NCBI GenBank assembly: GCA_038501195.1
Contig: JBBPUQ010000004.1
Coordinates: forward strand, 5,470,001 to 5,534,000
From: Nemania diffusa
Taxonomy: Eukaryota; Ascomycota; Sordariomycetes; Xylariales; Xylariaceae
Reading direction: 5' to 3'
Length of the DNA: 64,000 bases
Shown: one piece after another, positions 24,594-34,722 of the stretch
How positions within the stretch are numbered: the stretch's first letter is position 1
Layout: the number at the start of each line of letters is the position of its first letter
Program-made: the position numbers and the translations under genes
Notes under the pieces: model-generated
What the model saw: only the letters and a program-made list of their open reading frames with translations
Told to the model about the DNA's origin: nothing
The model's database searches: none

Positions 24594-27446
24594 GGTGTGG
24601 TCTCGATGCCGCGACGGCTTGATGATGCGCGAAACATATAACTAACTTATTCAAGAATGAACAGTGCCAGAGCCCAATATGAGAGAAAGTGAAGCTGATG
24701 CTTATACGGTGTTCAAGTATTGGGATTCCTGATTTGGAATGGAACTTCCATGCTCAGCTAATATTATCAAGCTTATTCGGCGAGGTTGCTTGGGCAGATA
24801 TCACGACACCGAGTAGTGTACCTGAGAGGCACCAAGACACCGTCGCACCAAGTATAACTTGTTAAGAAATGAGATGCGACAGAGGAAAATGCACAACTAG
24901 GCTCTCGCGAGATGATCGAGAAGAAGGACATATCTGCCCTGAAAGGGAACGATCGAGACAGCCCATAATACTCTATCTACTTGTCAGGCTGGGGCCTTAT
25001 GGGACCGAGGGACTGGATCTGTTATCTAGTATCTCCAAGACCTCCACATAGCGTGCGCCGCAGGCAAGGATGGGATGTGTTCTTACGATGACACTTTTAC
25101 GCAGTAGTGTAAAGGGCATTCACTGAGAATAGTACCCTTGGCCTATGGGAAAGCGAAAGAACAGTCACGGCATCACCTCAGAGAGCCACAGCAGGCCGAG
25201 TAGCCAATGGGAACGGCGCTCAGAGATATTTATACTACCTAAGCTGAGGGTGGCTGCATGTTGGCGGCGCTGGTTTGCGACCCCAAGTGTGGTGCTGACC
25301 CCGCCGTCAGCAATCTCACCACCTGGTGATTGGGCGGAAGGGCGATCTAGCGACGAGCGACCCGTAGAATATCGACGGCCAGAGCGAGTGGGCGTGGCCA
25401 GGTAGCATTGAGGCGTATGTTGGAAGTGCTGCCGGCGTCCTGTCGGCTTGCGTTGACTGGTCGGGTGGTTGTGGTTCTCACACCCATATGAAGTAGCCTG
25501 CTTGTGATTACGAGCCCTATGGTACGATGCACTGCAAGACATCGGGTGGGGGGCACATCTTGGGCCAAGAATCCTGTGTGACTTTTCGAGAAGAAGAGTA
25601 TGGTCCTTTTCCTGGCGAGTTGATTTGTTAGAAGATGTGGACTTGTACGACAATGGTCAAGGTATGGGGTAATGGTCTTGGAAGTTGGGTTGCTTGTCAG
25701 ATTTTAGCAAAATCGGACGGAATTGTCATCTATCTATAACTATAGTTACTAGCTGTTATAGTGCTTCGGGTCAAGCGGGCTTCGAAGCACTTTACTGTCA
25801 GATTATCTTGGCTTCAACTATATAGGTTTAGGTTCGAGATATCGAAGCTCAACTCACCAATAGTTTGTAGGGATCGTGGACTGCATATATGACATGAGCG
25901 TCGCCCAGGTCTTTTATCAAGAAGAATAGCTAGTGGCTCGGTATGGACCAGAAGGCCACTATATATAAAATGCCGACGTCCCATCGTCCCGTAGAAGAAA
26001 GGAGCAATGCAACTCTTGGTTCATGTATAAACAATATCCTTGATTTGGCAACCAAATAGTGCCCCCAACCGCGCCACGATATGAATATTGAACTGTCAAC
26101 GATCGATTGATTGAATGCAAACCGCAATGTCTCCTTGCACCCTCGATTCCGAAGCCTTGCCCAAACCGTCGCGCAACCCGATTTATTTATTATTACCTAT
26201 CACGCCTACCCAAATAGCCGAGTAGAATTCGGGCTTACTTCTAGGAATCTCTCGCCCCCTGGCGGCATCTCGGAAGCGAATTAGATAAACCTTGATTGTC
26301 AACCTCACACAACATGAATTACGGAAGGTGATCTGAAGACCCGAACGAGCAAACGCGCACAAGGTCTCCAAGGGCCGTTACGAAGTAGGTATTCTGTATG
26401 ACCCATGCCATTTCTGGGGTCTAGAAAAGATCGGCCCAACGCGCGCAGCTCTCCTGGTCCGCTCGTATTAGTAACGCCGCTACCAAATTTGGGGGGGGTT
26501 TCTTGATAGTGCACCTAATGTCCGCGCCGTCCGTTTGAACCTGTTGCTTAACTCGAATCGTCGATGGGGTCTTACCGTCTTACTTTCTATTTTGTGCTGC
26601 CTACGGTACAAAGCAGGTGCACGGCCCGACTATTGGATGAGTGATTATAAGCACCCTGACAATGTATTTGGAGTTGGTCTAATCTAGGTGCTATCGAGTC
26701 TTTTGCATAAGTACTATTGATGTCTCCCGTTACAGTCCCCGTACGGACCTTACCCCGGATTGTCAACTCTTCTTTAGCGTTGTAATAGCTAAGTACGGCA
26801 TGGGTATATCGAATATTCCTCATTTTAGAGAGCTTTCATTTCTATAAGGAGAGCTGTCTATTTAGTTAGGTATTTGAGTATGTAGGTAGGTCACGCCCCC
26901 CAAGAGAATTCAACCCCGCAAGCTGATCCCCTCATTATTCAATGCTTGACCCCTGACTCCTCCACTATCAGGTCGGCTCCTGTACCTGGTCACCAGCCGG
27001 TTGCACTGGCCCAGAGCTGCTCCGACTTTTACTGCGTAAGAGAGTGAGCCACGAGGGCGAAGCTAAGCACGTATAGGACCGTACCTAGTACGGCATAGGT
27101 AAGGTTTACTTTCTTCCCCATGCCCCATGTTCGGAAGACGACCCGAAACGGGACAAGAATGACCAGGATTCCAAGACTGGGCACGGTAAACGTTTTACCC
27201 ATCCATCATCTCCTTGCCGCCATGACGATGTGGTCTGTTGTCTTAACCTATCTACAGCTTACCTATTCCTTTGCTTTTTTTTCCCACTCACCGAGAATAA
27301 ATGAATTTGGATGAGGAGATCCTGATTCAGAATCCACACAACGCTATCATCCCACAATTATACCTGCACTGAAAACCCGAGTTGGTTAGGGTGGTAGCTG
27401 TCATAAGTTGGGATGTTTGTGGATCTACGCCCTGACGGTTAGCAAG
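24594..27446. other. long intergenic region
   Basis: 2.8 kb without a supported gene, although many short frames exist. It contains a perfect 9-bp inverted repeat (25760-25768 with 25783-25791) and a TAGGTA-type repeat patch near 26870-26890. A G-run sits at 26490-26500. No transposase or reverse transcriptase fragment was recognised. The right end is the promoter of the Zn2Cys6 gene. Confidence 0.45.
25760..25791. repeat. perfect 9-bp inverted repeat (hairpin)
   Basis: AGTGCTTCG at 25760-25768 is matched by its reverse complement CGAAGCACT at 25783-25791, with a 14-bp loop. It lies far from any supported gene. It could be a hairpin, a binding site or chance. Confidence 0.5.
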
Positions 27447-29647
27447 ATGCTATTGTACACGAAGTTTGCGCCGCCCAAAGCTCCAAAAAGGCGATCCAGA
27501 GCAGGTCAGTCAGACTCAGATGCGGCGGCATTGTCAATATTATGTTTAACAAGTGTTGCTTGGACTTCACGTCTACCACTTGTCCTCTCCCCCTTTAAAT
27601 CTAAAGAACTAACCAATAGTCGTGTGATTTTATAGGTTGTGCTTATTGGTATGTTTGGCCATGAAAACTTGCATAATTCGCTGATAATATAGATATCAAC
27701 TAATACATAATCTTAGTAAAGAAAAAGTACGAGCATCTCCAATATTCAATCCCCAAATTTCAAAATGAGGGGTTACATGCTGACGGGTTTTGTGGATCTT
27801 AAAGAAGAAGAAATGCGATGAGAAGCGCCCACAGTGCTCGCGATGCGCAGAGCGTGGCGTGGAGTGTGCCTACGAGGCAATAAAACCTCGCCAGAGAAAG
27901 AAGAGGGATTCGCAATCGAGCTTCAAAATAGACACATCATTAGAATGTGTGCCTTTGAGTGAGATAGACGACTGGGAAGAGCAGGTGGTAACGCCCTGCG
28001 AATCCGAGTACCGCAGTCCTCTTGAGAGCATATTGGTCATGTCGCCATCATCACATATACTCGCCGACACAATCGATGATCTAAGTTCTCCTTCGGGCGA
28101 GACTGTAATCGACGATAACCAATACCATAACCAGCTCATCGTTCGAAGGGAATCCTATGCTAGAGTCTTGTCTTCTGCGCGGTCCCTACCGCCAGAGCTT
28201 GCTATGATTGCACCATGTCCCGTCGCATCCCCTACACTGGAGTTTTGCATGCCAGCATTCTCAGAGTTCTCCGACCGCCCAAATCGACGCGCTTTAGTGG
28301 ATCATTTCTGTAACGTGTTGTCGCATCTAATCGTCTTTCGAGAGGAGTCGGGCAATCCATTTCAACAGCTGGTTCTTCCACTCTCCCACAGCAGTTTACC
28401 CGTTATGAATGCCATATATGCTTTGGCGAGTGCTCATTTAGAGTATCGTGGCGTTCAAAACTCGGAAAAGTCGATATACTTCCATAACCAAGCCATTCAA
28501 GGGCTATCGAGGGTTATCGAAAGCCAGGTAAAAGTCAATAAGAACGAGTTATTGGCTGCCATCATGCTCCTCGTCTACTACGAAGTGGTAAGCACCCCAA
28601 ATATAATCGAATATTCGAAAGAAAAACTAACAAGTAATTTCTTATTAGCTCGTGCAACGAGGTCGAACGAGTATTATTGATAGACACCTCAAAGGGGCCT
28701 TCGCTATTATGTGTCTAAATCAAGATTTATTGACTCCTGTTGGCCTATTCTTGGAACGCGTACGTTGTCCTTGTCACTAGCTTCATATTTCGATATCCGG
28801 CTCGTATATGGCACTGACAAGATTCTAGGCGTTCGGGTTCTACGATGTCATCACAGCATTGTCGTTAGGAACACCTCCATTATCAACAGCTCCAAGTGCA
28901 GGGAGTCTGGTACCAGTGCCACCACCTGACGCTCCACCCGCGTCTCCTTTAACCAACGTCGACACCTTACTGGGCATGGCCACGACACTGTGGCCTATAA
29001 TGCATCGCCTATCTAACCTCTTATTCACGAGGAAGGAGTTAATGAGCGCTCAACGAATGAGACAGTCATCCAAAGTTGCCGTCCTTCGAACGGAATTGGA
29101 AACGACGTCTCAAGCGATCGAAGCTGCACTGACGCAGTGGAAGCCCTGTCTACCGCCAAATATCGCGATCCGGGATGATAATGTACTGGTCGTGAAAGGC
29201 GAAGAGGGAGATGAGATTCCCGAGATGTCACGGCTCCAATCAATATTACACAACGCCCTAGCGTACCGTCATAGTGCGTTCGTCTACCTATATCGCACAA
29301 TCTACGGATACTCGCCGAAGAATAAGCTAGTACAACAACACTCGCACACGGCACTGCACCACTGCGTTGAGACGACGACTGCCCGGGGCCCCATGGGTGC
29401 TTTACTCTGGCCACTCTTCGCTGCAGCCTGCGAGGCGATCAGCACCGAAGACAGGGAGCTTGCGAAGAAGGCCTTTAGCGCGATTGAACAGCGGCAAGGC
29501 ATGACGAATATTCAAGAAGCGTGGAAGGTTATCCAAGAAGTATGGAAAAGGCTTGACGTACTCGACGAAGACTTCACGATGGAGCCGAATTTTGACGTCT
29601 GGAGGAATGTCTGTGCCGACATGGGGGTGACTATTGTATTTGGGTGA
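27447..29647 (+). CDS. Zn2Cys6 transcription factor, finger split by introns
   Basis: Fungal binuclear zinc cluster regulator of unknown target. The clear part starts at about 27811: KKKCDEKRPQCSRCAERGVEC supplies four of six zinc cysteines, followed by a basic linker (KPRQRKKRD) and a fungal-specific regulatory region with FQQLVLPLSHSSLPVMNAIY and YYEV. Later exons begin near 28651 and 28831. The stop is at 29645-29647. The first two cysteines should come from upstream: ATG 27447 opens PPKAPKRRSRAG (exon to 27504), spliced to a 13-nt exon at 27636-27648 reading GCAY plus TG of a codon. No AG acceptor fits the phase needed to complete the second cysteine before KKKC. Either an unusual splice is used or the finger is broken. 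The GCAYC-KKKKC pattern is otherwise typical. Confidence 0.7.
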
Positions 29648-30018
29648 TGTGATGTGATACCCTAGTAACTAATAATTAAATGATCAAACAAGGAAAAAAA
29701 GAAAAAAAAAACCCCTTCCCGCGTGTAGAGAATGCTATTCTAGAACACTCTTCTACTTATGAGAGAGAAGACGAGACTATAGTATCTTGCAATCTACCTT
29801 GCAATCGAACCTAGATGAATTGGGTAATTCGAGACGACGTGATTATTAATGATGAAACTAGATAGCTAGCTACCTTGGGTGCCTATACGTAGTCAGCAAG
29901 AAACTTAACAGCTCCTCGATAGCGACTTTATCTGAGAAAATGGGCTTCAGCCGGGTGTCGTCGGGTTCGACGTGGGATCATAGCCAAGGCAAGCATTGCT
30001 GACCAGCAGCAAGAGGCG

Positions 30019-30220
30019 TGTCGTAACCCCTCGCCCTAAATGGCCATCTAAAGGAAGATATATATATATATCTCTAAGAACTTTATCGGCTCCGAGAATT
30101 GCTCGCTCCCCTTTTCTCGAATAAATTGCTCGAACCATGCTTCGTTCATCCTGTTCTCGGTAATAGTGTGAGTGGATCTCAGCCCGTTTGGTCTGAGAGT
30201 ACGACTCGGGATTATCTACA
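30019..30220 (+). mobile_element. candidate solo LTR
   Basis: The 202-bp segment begins TGTCGTAACCCC and ends ATTATCTACA, the TGT...ACA ends usual for retrotransposon LTRs. Inside, a TATATATATA box (about 30058-30070) is followed about 50 bp later by AATAAA (30120-30125), as expected for an LTR promoter and polyadenylation signal on the plus strand. The four bases before it (GGCG, 30015-30018) are repeated directly after it (30221-30224), matching a short target duplication. No internal retrotransposon genes are present. Support is structural only. Confidence 0.4.
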
Positions 30221-30559
30221 GGCGCAGTTCGCGACTTATCCCTTGCTTGTTAATCTCGGTTCTCTGTTTCCCTGTTATCCCAGATGCCAATCGATCTTTG
30301 CTTTTCGTCATGGTCGCTGAGAGATTAGACAGACGTACGCTGGCTTCTTATCTCGTGCCTACCAGTGGCACTTCGTTCGCTTGCTCCCGAGATTGGGTCT
30401 CGGATGGCAACGTAGAATACCAACAGAGCGGTACATAGCACTGTTTAGCCTCTTCCTGATCTCTGCTGCTGTGCCCCCGCACTCTTCTAGAATATGGGGT
30501 AGAAACATGTAGCTAACCACTGCTCGCTCGCTCTAGGAGTCTATGCGTAGATAACAGTC

Positions 30560-31150
30560 TAGCTACTTACATAGGTAGTATACAGGTAGTATATACTACG
30601 TATTGTCATCATCCGTTGCCATACATAGTACGTAGCACAGACTACAGTATAAAACAGCTAGACTAGCTGCTTAGTCTTTAGTGTGTACTACCGGTAGTCT
30701 AAGTGGTTTAGTCCGACACGGGCTAGTCTAGTTGATCCCATTCTTGAATGGTGATGTTATGTACTCTACCTACCCTCCGTAGCACGTAATGTAGCGTCGA
30801 TCTTTGGTCGTTATCTCCCCCAGACTAGTTTACGGTCAGGTATTTATTTAGCATAGAATGACATGCCACCCGACCGTTGCAACGGCCGACCCAGACGTTC
30901 CGGTTGTGTGCTATTATACCTAGACTGCCGTGGACGCCGGGAAAAGCTGCAGTCCCCCACACGGTCCCATACAGGTACAAGCTGTAAGTGCCTGTACGTG
31001 GGCTTGAGCGACATCGTAGGGTGGTATAGATACCTATCTACATGCCTACATGCCTACAGAGTAGGTACATGCCTACATACATGCCTACCCAGACAGAGCA
31101 GAGCCTACCGCAGACCTACATACCTACATACCTACGGTAGCGGTGATAGG
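30560..31150. repeat. TAGGTA / CTACATAC simple-repeat tract
   Basis: Dense run of related units: TACATAGGTAGTATACAGGTAGTA near 30570, then CTACATGCCTACATGCCTACAG and ACCTACATACCTACATACCTAC from 31038 to 31135. The same family recurs elsewhere in this window (14350-14620, 44520-44600, 48480-48560, 49720-49860, 54420-54545), always between genes. Confidence 0.6.
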
Positions 31151-31318
31151 TAAAGAACCCCACAGGAAATCCCGATCCTACCAAGAGCCCAGGGTCGCTG
31201 TCCAGGGCCACGACAGCCTGTGAGAATCCACAAAAACCCCCGCCGCCCGCCAGTGGTGCCCAGGCTGACTGTGGGCTCATCATGGACTATTCTTCCCAGG
31301 ATGATGCTTTAGTCTAGC

Positions 31319-31741
31319 ATGAGTGACGGCCGCTCTCCTCTGGCTTCGTGTCGATCTCCTTCAACCGCGATCAACGAGGAAGACGAAGAGGAAGACAAAA
31401 GACGACGACAGCGACGAAGAAAGCAAAAGCCGCCGCCGCTGCTTCTGGTGGTGCTGCTGCTGCTGCTGCCGCTGCTGCTGACAAAGTCGAGACGACGGGG
31501 TCGTTGGTCGACGAGGCCGCTGAGGACCCGACGCCCATCATGGCGACCCTCGTCCACGCCCACGACGAGGCAACGTTGCCAGCGCCCAAGCAGATCCGCT
31601 TCATCAACAACCAAGGCCAGCCGCCCACGAAACGCCGGAGAATTAACGCCGCCTGTCTCACCTGTCGCAAGAGGAAGACTCGTTGTGCCGGCGAGCATCC
31701 AACCTGCTCCACCTGCGACAAGAATGGCCATGTCTGTCTAG
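31319..31741 (+). promoter_or_regulatory. upstream reading frame overlapping a regulator start
   Basis: An ATG at 31319 opens a 140-codon frame that runs past the ATG of the downstream regulator (31540) in a different frame and ends at 31741. If the transcript begins before 31319, ribosomes starting here would bypass the main start, so the frame could repress translation. Its early part (INEEDEEEDKRRRQRRRKQK) looks protein-like. The alternative is that this ATG belongs to the main protein through an unseen intron. Confidence 0.35.
31433..31481. repeat. CTG/GCT trinucleotide tract
   Basis: Imperfect CTG repeats (GGTGCTGCTGCTGCTGCCGC and on). Reads as polyalanine in the frame of the downstream regulator and as polyleucine in the overlapping upstream frame. 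Length is likely variable between strains. Confidence 0.6.
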
Positions 31742-34722
31742 GTTATTCCGATACCGTCGATAAGAGGAAAGATATAGGCGGGAGAGCTCCCGGCTCCAGT
31801 CTGGACGGCAGCCAGGCCGACCACAACGACGACGCCGATGACTACTTTGACACCGATCCAGAGGCCGACCCGAGACAACAGTTGAAAGACAGCAGCCGGA
31901 ATGGGTGCCGACAATCTGAGACCACCGATAGAGCATCCGTCGGGTCGAGCCGCACATCCGACACGCCACAGGACTATGCCACGCCGGCCCTACCCCTGAA
32001 GTCCGAGTCCATAGATTGGGAAGATGTGCATTCCCAAAAGTCCCAGGCCACGCCGCGGCGCGAACCGCTGACCACACGACCGACGAACCCGCGACAATCG
32101 TCCTTCTCGACCGACGATGGCCGCAGTCCCAGCAGCCGGTCCCCCGTGCTGCACCACAGCGATAGCGGCCACCGGGTCCCCTATTTCCGCTATTTCGGCC
32201 CGACGGCCATTGTCCCCGGCTTCAAGCAGATGGTGGTCAAGGTGCGTGGCCGACGGCGCAGCTCCATGTCGGCCACGTCGCCCAGCACCGGCTCCTCTGT
32301 GCAGGCTGGGTTGCTGTCCACCTCGGTGCCAGACATCGACCTGGGCAACATCGAAGATATTCCCTTTTATGATGTCAATGACCCCAAGCCCGTGCACCCG
32401 CTGATCCTCAACCTCGTCGAAACTTTCTTCGTCCGTCTCGGCAGCAACTATCCTTTCCTCCGCCGCAACAAGTTCCCTCACCTTGTCAGAGAGAAACGGG
32501 TCGAGCCTATTCTGGTGGATGCTGTCTGTGCCCTGGCTGCACGCTTCTCCGACGTTGCCTTGTTTCAAAGGTGGAACGACGGAAAGCTGGCCAAGTCTGA
32601 GCATGGCCAAGCGTACGCCCAGCGTGCGAAGGCTGCTACCGTAGACACGTTTGCGTGTCCATCAGTTGCCGCTGTCCAGGCATGCCTGCTGATGGCGTAC
32701 GACGGGTTCGGTGCGGATCAGGACAGTGCACTCTGGATGTATCTCGGTATTGCTATCCGTATGGCCGTCGATCTAGGCCTGCCGAGGGAAGATGGCGTCA
32801 AGTACCAAGGTGTCGAAGACCTCTACTATGCACGCTGGCACGACAGGCAACCCGAAACTTTCACTGATGGAGCCCGTCAGGACGGCGAAGAGCGCTCACT
32901 AACTCCCGGGGAGCGGAAGGAAATTGAGCAAGAGCGTATCGATACTTTCTGGGCTGTCTTTTTCCTCGACCGGGCCATCTCGTCCGGTACAGGGCGGCCC
33001 GTAACTTTGAGGGACGAAGACTTCGATTTAACTCTCCCAAAGCCCAACTTTAACCAATCTTCCGGATGGCCGAACCCGTATGCTGCACTTCTGCATATAA
33101 TTCATCTGTACGGGCGAGTATCAGATGTCTTGAATAATATCAAACAACCAAAAGACTTGACCAAGGACAAGCTTCACAGGCTTGTTGTCATGGAGAACGA
33201 GCTAACAAAACTGCATCAGAGAATGGATTCGCGGCTTCGATTCGACGCCAACAACTTCCAGGCGCATGTGAAGAAAGGAAACGGCACAACCTTCATTCTG
33301 CTTCACTTTTGGTTCCACGCCCTCATTATCGTCCTCCATCAGCCGACACTACTTACATCGCAAGGAACCATCGACCGTAAGCACCAATTGAAGGCTCACA
33401 GCCGAGAACTATCCATGTCAAGCGCCAAGACCATTGCTGACATTCTTGCCTTTGCCGAATTGCTGGACCCGAGATGCTTTATCGGCAATCCCTTCACATC
33501 CCAGCCCATCTATATCGCAGCATGTGCCTTTCTTCTCGAGTCGAAGGCCAACTCGTCTCAACCCGACTCGAGAAACCCATCGCCATCGCCGGGGTTGAGA
33601 ACTCAGACACTCAGAGGAGTCGACCAGAATAACGCGTCTTCTAAGCACCTGCTCCTGGCGTCGGCAGCTCTGCAGAACTACCAACTATGCTACAAGGCCC
33701 TCAAGCAGATGCACGCGTATTGGGGCGGCGTCCGTTACATCCTCAACGTACTCGACCAGAAATCCCACGGGGAATGGGACTGCGAGACGTTCACTACAGA
33801 AGAATATGAGAGCACGAAACGCATCAGACAGGGCAGCCTTTCCCAACGGTTCGTCAAGAACTTTGACTTTCCGAGCTCTCCCATGCCCGAGAGCGGCCCG
33901 CCTCTCGCATGGTCTCTCACGGGCACAACCAATTCGCCCAACTCCAGCCTCACCCTTTTCTTCCAGAACCCTGTCGCGGGAATGGCACAAGCTCAACAGC
34001 AACAACAGCAGCCTCCCCCACAGCAGCAAAACTTACAGCATCAACAGCATAATTCGGCCCCCGCGACGGCGCCTACACCACCCGGCAACATGATCTACGA
34101 TCCCATCCGCCAGAGCCTCCCCGAAACCCCCATGTACCCGCCTGCCTATCCACAACCCAACACATCGGCCTTGCGAGACTCGGTGCGGGTCCAGCCCTCG
34201 ACAGCTCGAAACCATTCGCAACTACGATACGAGAGTCTCAACCAAGACGACGCAACCAAGCTTCCTCAGGGCCAAGACGCCAAGCTAGCCATCAACTCAG
34301 TCAACTCACAAGGACCTAACGCCGTGCCCTACGCGGCGAACGCGCAGTCCTCCGGCTACGAACAGCCGGGCTATCTTTCCGGGACGTCGCCCTCGAGCAC
34401 GCAGAGCCAGACCTTTGGCAACAACAGCAGCAATGGCAACAACCACACGACGACGCCGCTCGCGACCTCGGGCTACACGGGCGACGGCGGGCCCTCGGCC
34501 TTCGCGTCGAGCGGCAGCGGGCTCGCGGCCAGCGGGTACTCGTATGTGGGCGGCGGCCCGGGCGGAGGTGGAGCGTCTGACCTGCATCTGCTTACGTACG
34601 ACAACGAGACGGACATCGGGCAGCACCTCACGAGCTTCGAGCACACCGAGATGATGAGCTGGTTCGGCGACTACTTCCCTAATGACGTGTTTGGACTGTA
34701 TCCCGGCGAGTCCAACATGTGA
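31540..34722 (+). CDS. large Zn2Cys6 transcription factor
   Basis: About 1,060 residues from ATG 31540, no intron. The DNA-binding cluster is at residues 39-66 (CLTCRKRKTRC then CSTCDKNGHVC), preceded by a basic KRRRINAA stretch. A serine-rich linker follows. The fungal-specific middle homology region spans roughly residues 285-620, with NYPFLRRNKFP, LWMYLGIAIRMAVDLGLPRE and FWAVFFLDRAISSGTGRPVT. The C terminus has a glutamine-rich activation-type segment (QQQQQQPPPQQQ, near residue 815), low-complexity Gly/Ser and a conserved-looking tail (MMSWFGDYFPNDVFGLYPG). The same frame stays open upstream to 31348 with polyalanine but has no ATG, only GTG. The start could therefore lie in an upstream exon. 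Target genes are unknown; sugar-use regulators of this architecture exist, but I do not assign one. Confidence 0.88.
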   Translation: MATLVHAHDEATLPAPKQIRFINNQGQPPTKRRRINAACLTCRKRKTRCAGEHPTCSTCDKNGHVCLGYSDTVDKRKDIGGRAPGSSLDGSQADHNDDADDYFDTDPEADPRQQLKDSSRNGCRQSETTDRASVGSSRTSDTPQDYATPALPLKSESIDWEDVHSQKSQATPRREPLTTRPTNPRQSSFSTDDGRSPSSRSPVLHHSDSGHRVPYFRYFGPTAIVPGFKQMVVKVRGRRRSSMSATSPSTGSSVQAGLLSTSVPDIDLGNIEDIPFYDVNDPKPVHPLILNLVETFFVRLGSNYPFLRRNKFPHLVREKRVEPILVDAVCALAARFSDVALFQRWNDGKLAKSEHGQAYAQRAKAATVDTFACPSVAAVQACLLMAYDGFGADQDSALWMYLGIAIRMAVDLGLPREDGVKYQGVEDLYYARWHDRQPETFTDGARQDGEERSLTPGERKEIEQERIDTFWAVFFLDRAISSGTGRPVTLRDEDFDLTLPKPNFNQSSGWPNPYAALLHIIHLYGRVSDVLNNIKQPKDLTKDKLHRLVVMENELTKLHQRMDSRLRFDANNFQAHVKKGNGTTFILLHFWFHALIIVLHQPTLLTSQGTIDRKHQLKAHSRELSMSSAKTIADILAFAELLDPRCFIGNPFTSQPIYIAACAFLLESKANSSQPDSRNPSPSPGLRTQTLRGVDQNNASSKHLLLASAALQNYQLCYKALKQMHAYWGGVRYILNVLDQKSHGEWDCETFTTEEYESTKRIRQGSLSQRFVKNFDFPSSPMPESGPPLAWSLTGTTNSPNSSLTLFFQNPVAGMAQAQQQQQQPPPQQQNLQHQQHNSAPATAPTPPGNMIYDPIRQSLPETPMYPPAYPQPNTSALRDSVRVQPSTARNHSQLRYESLNQDDATKLPQGQDAKLAINSVNSQGPNAVPYAANAQSSGYEQPGYLSGTSPSSTQSQTFGNNSSNGNNHTTTPLATSGYTGDGGPSAFASSGSGLAASGYSYVGGGPGGGGASDLHLLTYDNETDIGQHLTSFEHTEMMSWFGDYFPNDVFGLYPGESNM

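Larger units (their letters stand above)
29648..31539. other. intergenic with LTR-like segment and repeats
   Basis: Holds the 3' region of the upstream regulator (poly-A tract near 29690-29710), a candidate solo LTR (30019-30220), a repeat-rich stretch (30560-31150) with CTACATACCTAC and TAGGTAC units, and the leader of the next regulator, including an overlapping upstream reading frame from 31319. No further gene is supported. Confidence 0.5.

Noticed and set aside
25165..25653. 162-codon minus-strand frame
   Set aside because: Composition is Arg/Ser/His-rich without order, and no homologous motif is seen.
18089..29647. Secondary-metabolite gene cluster around the P450 and Zn2Cys6 genes
   Set aside because: No backbone synthase or tailoring set is present, and the genes between are a CorA-like and a receptor-like protein.
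29960..29975. GGTTCGA-like tRNA B-box candidate
   Set aside because: No matching A box or cloverleaf stems could be drawn around it.
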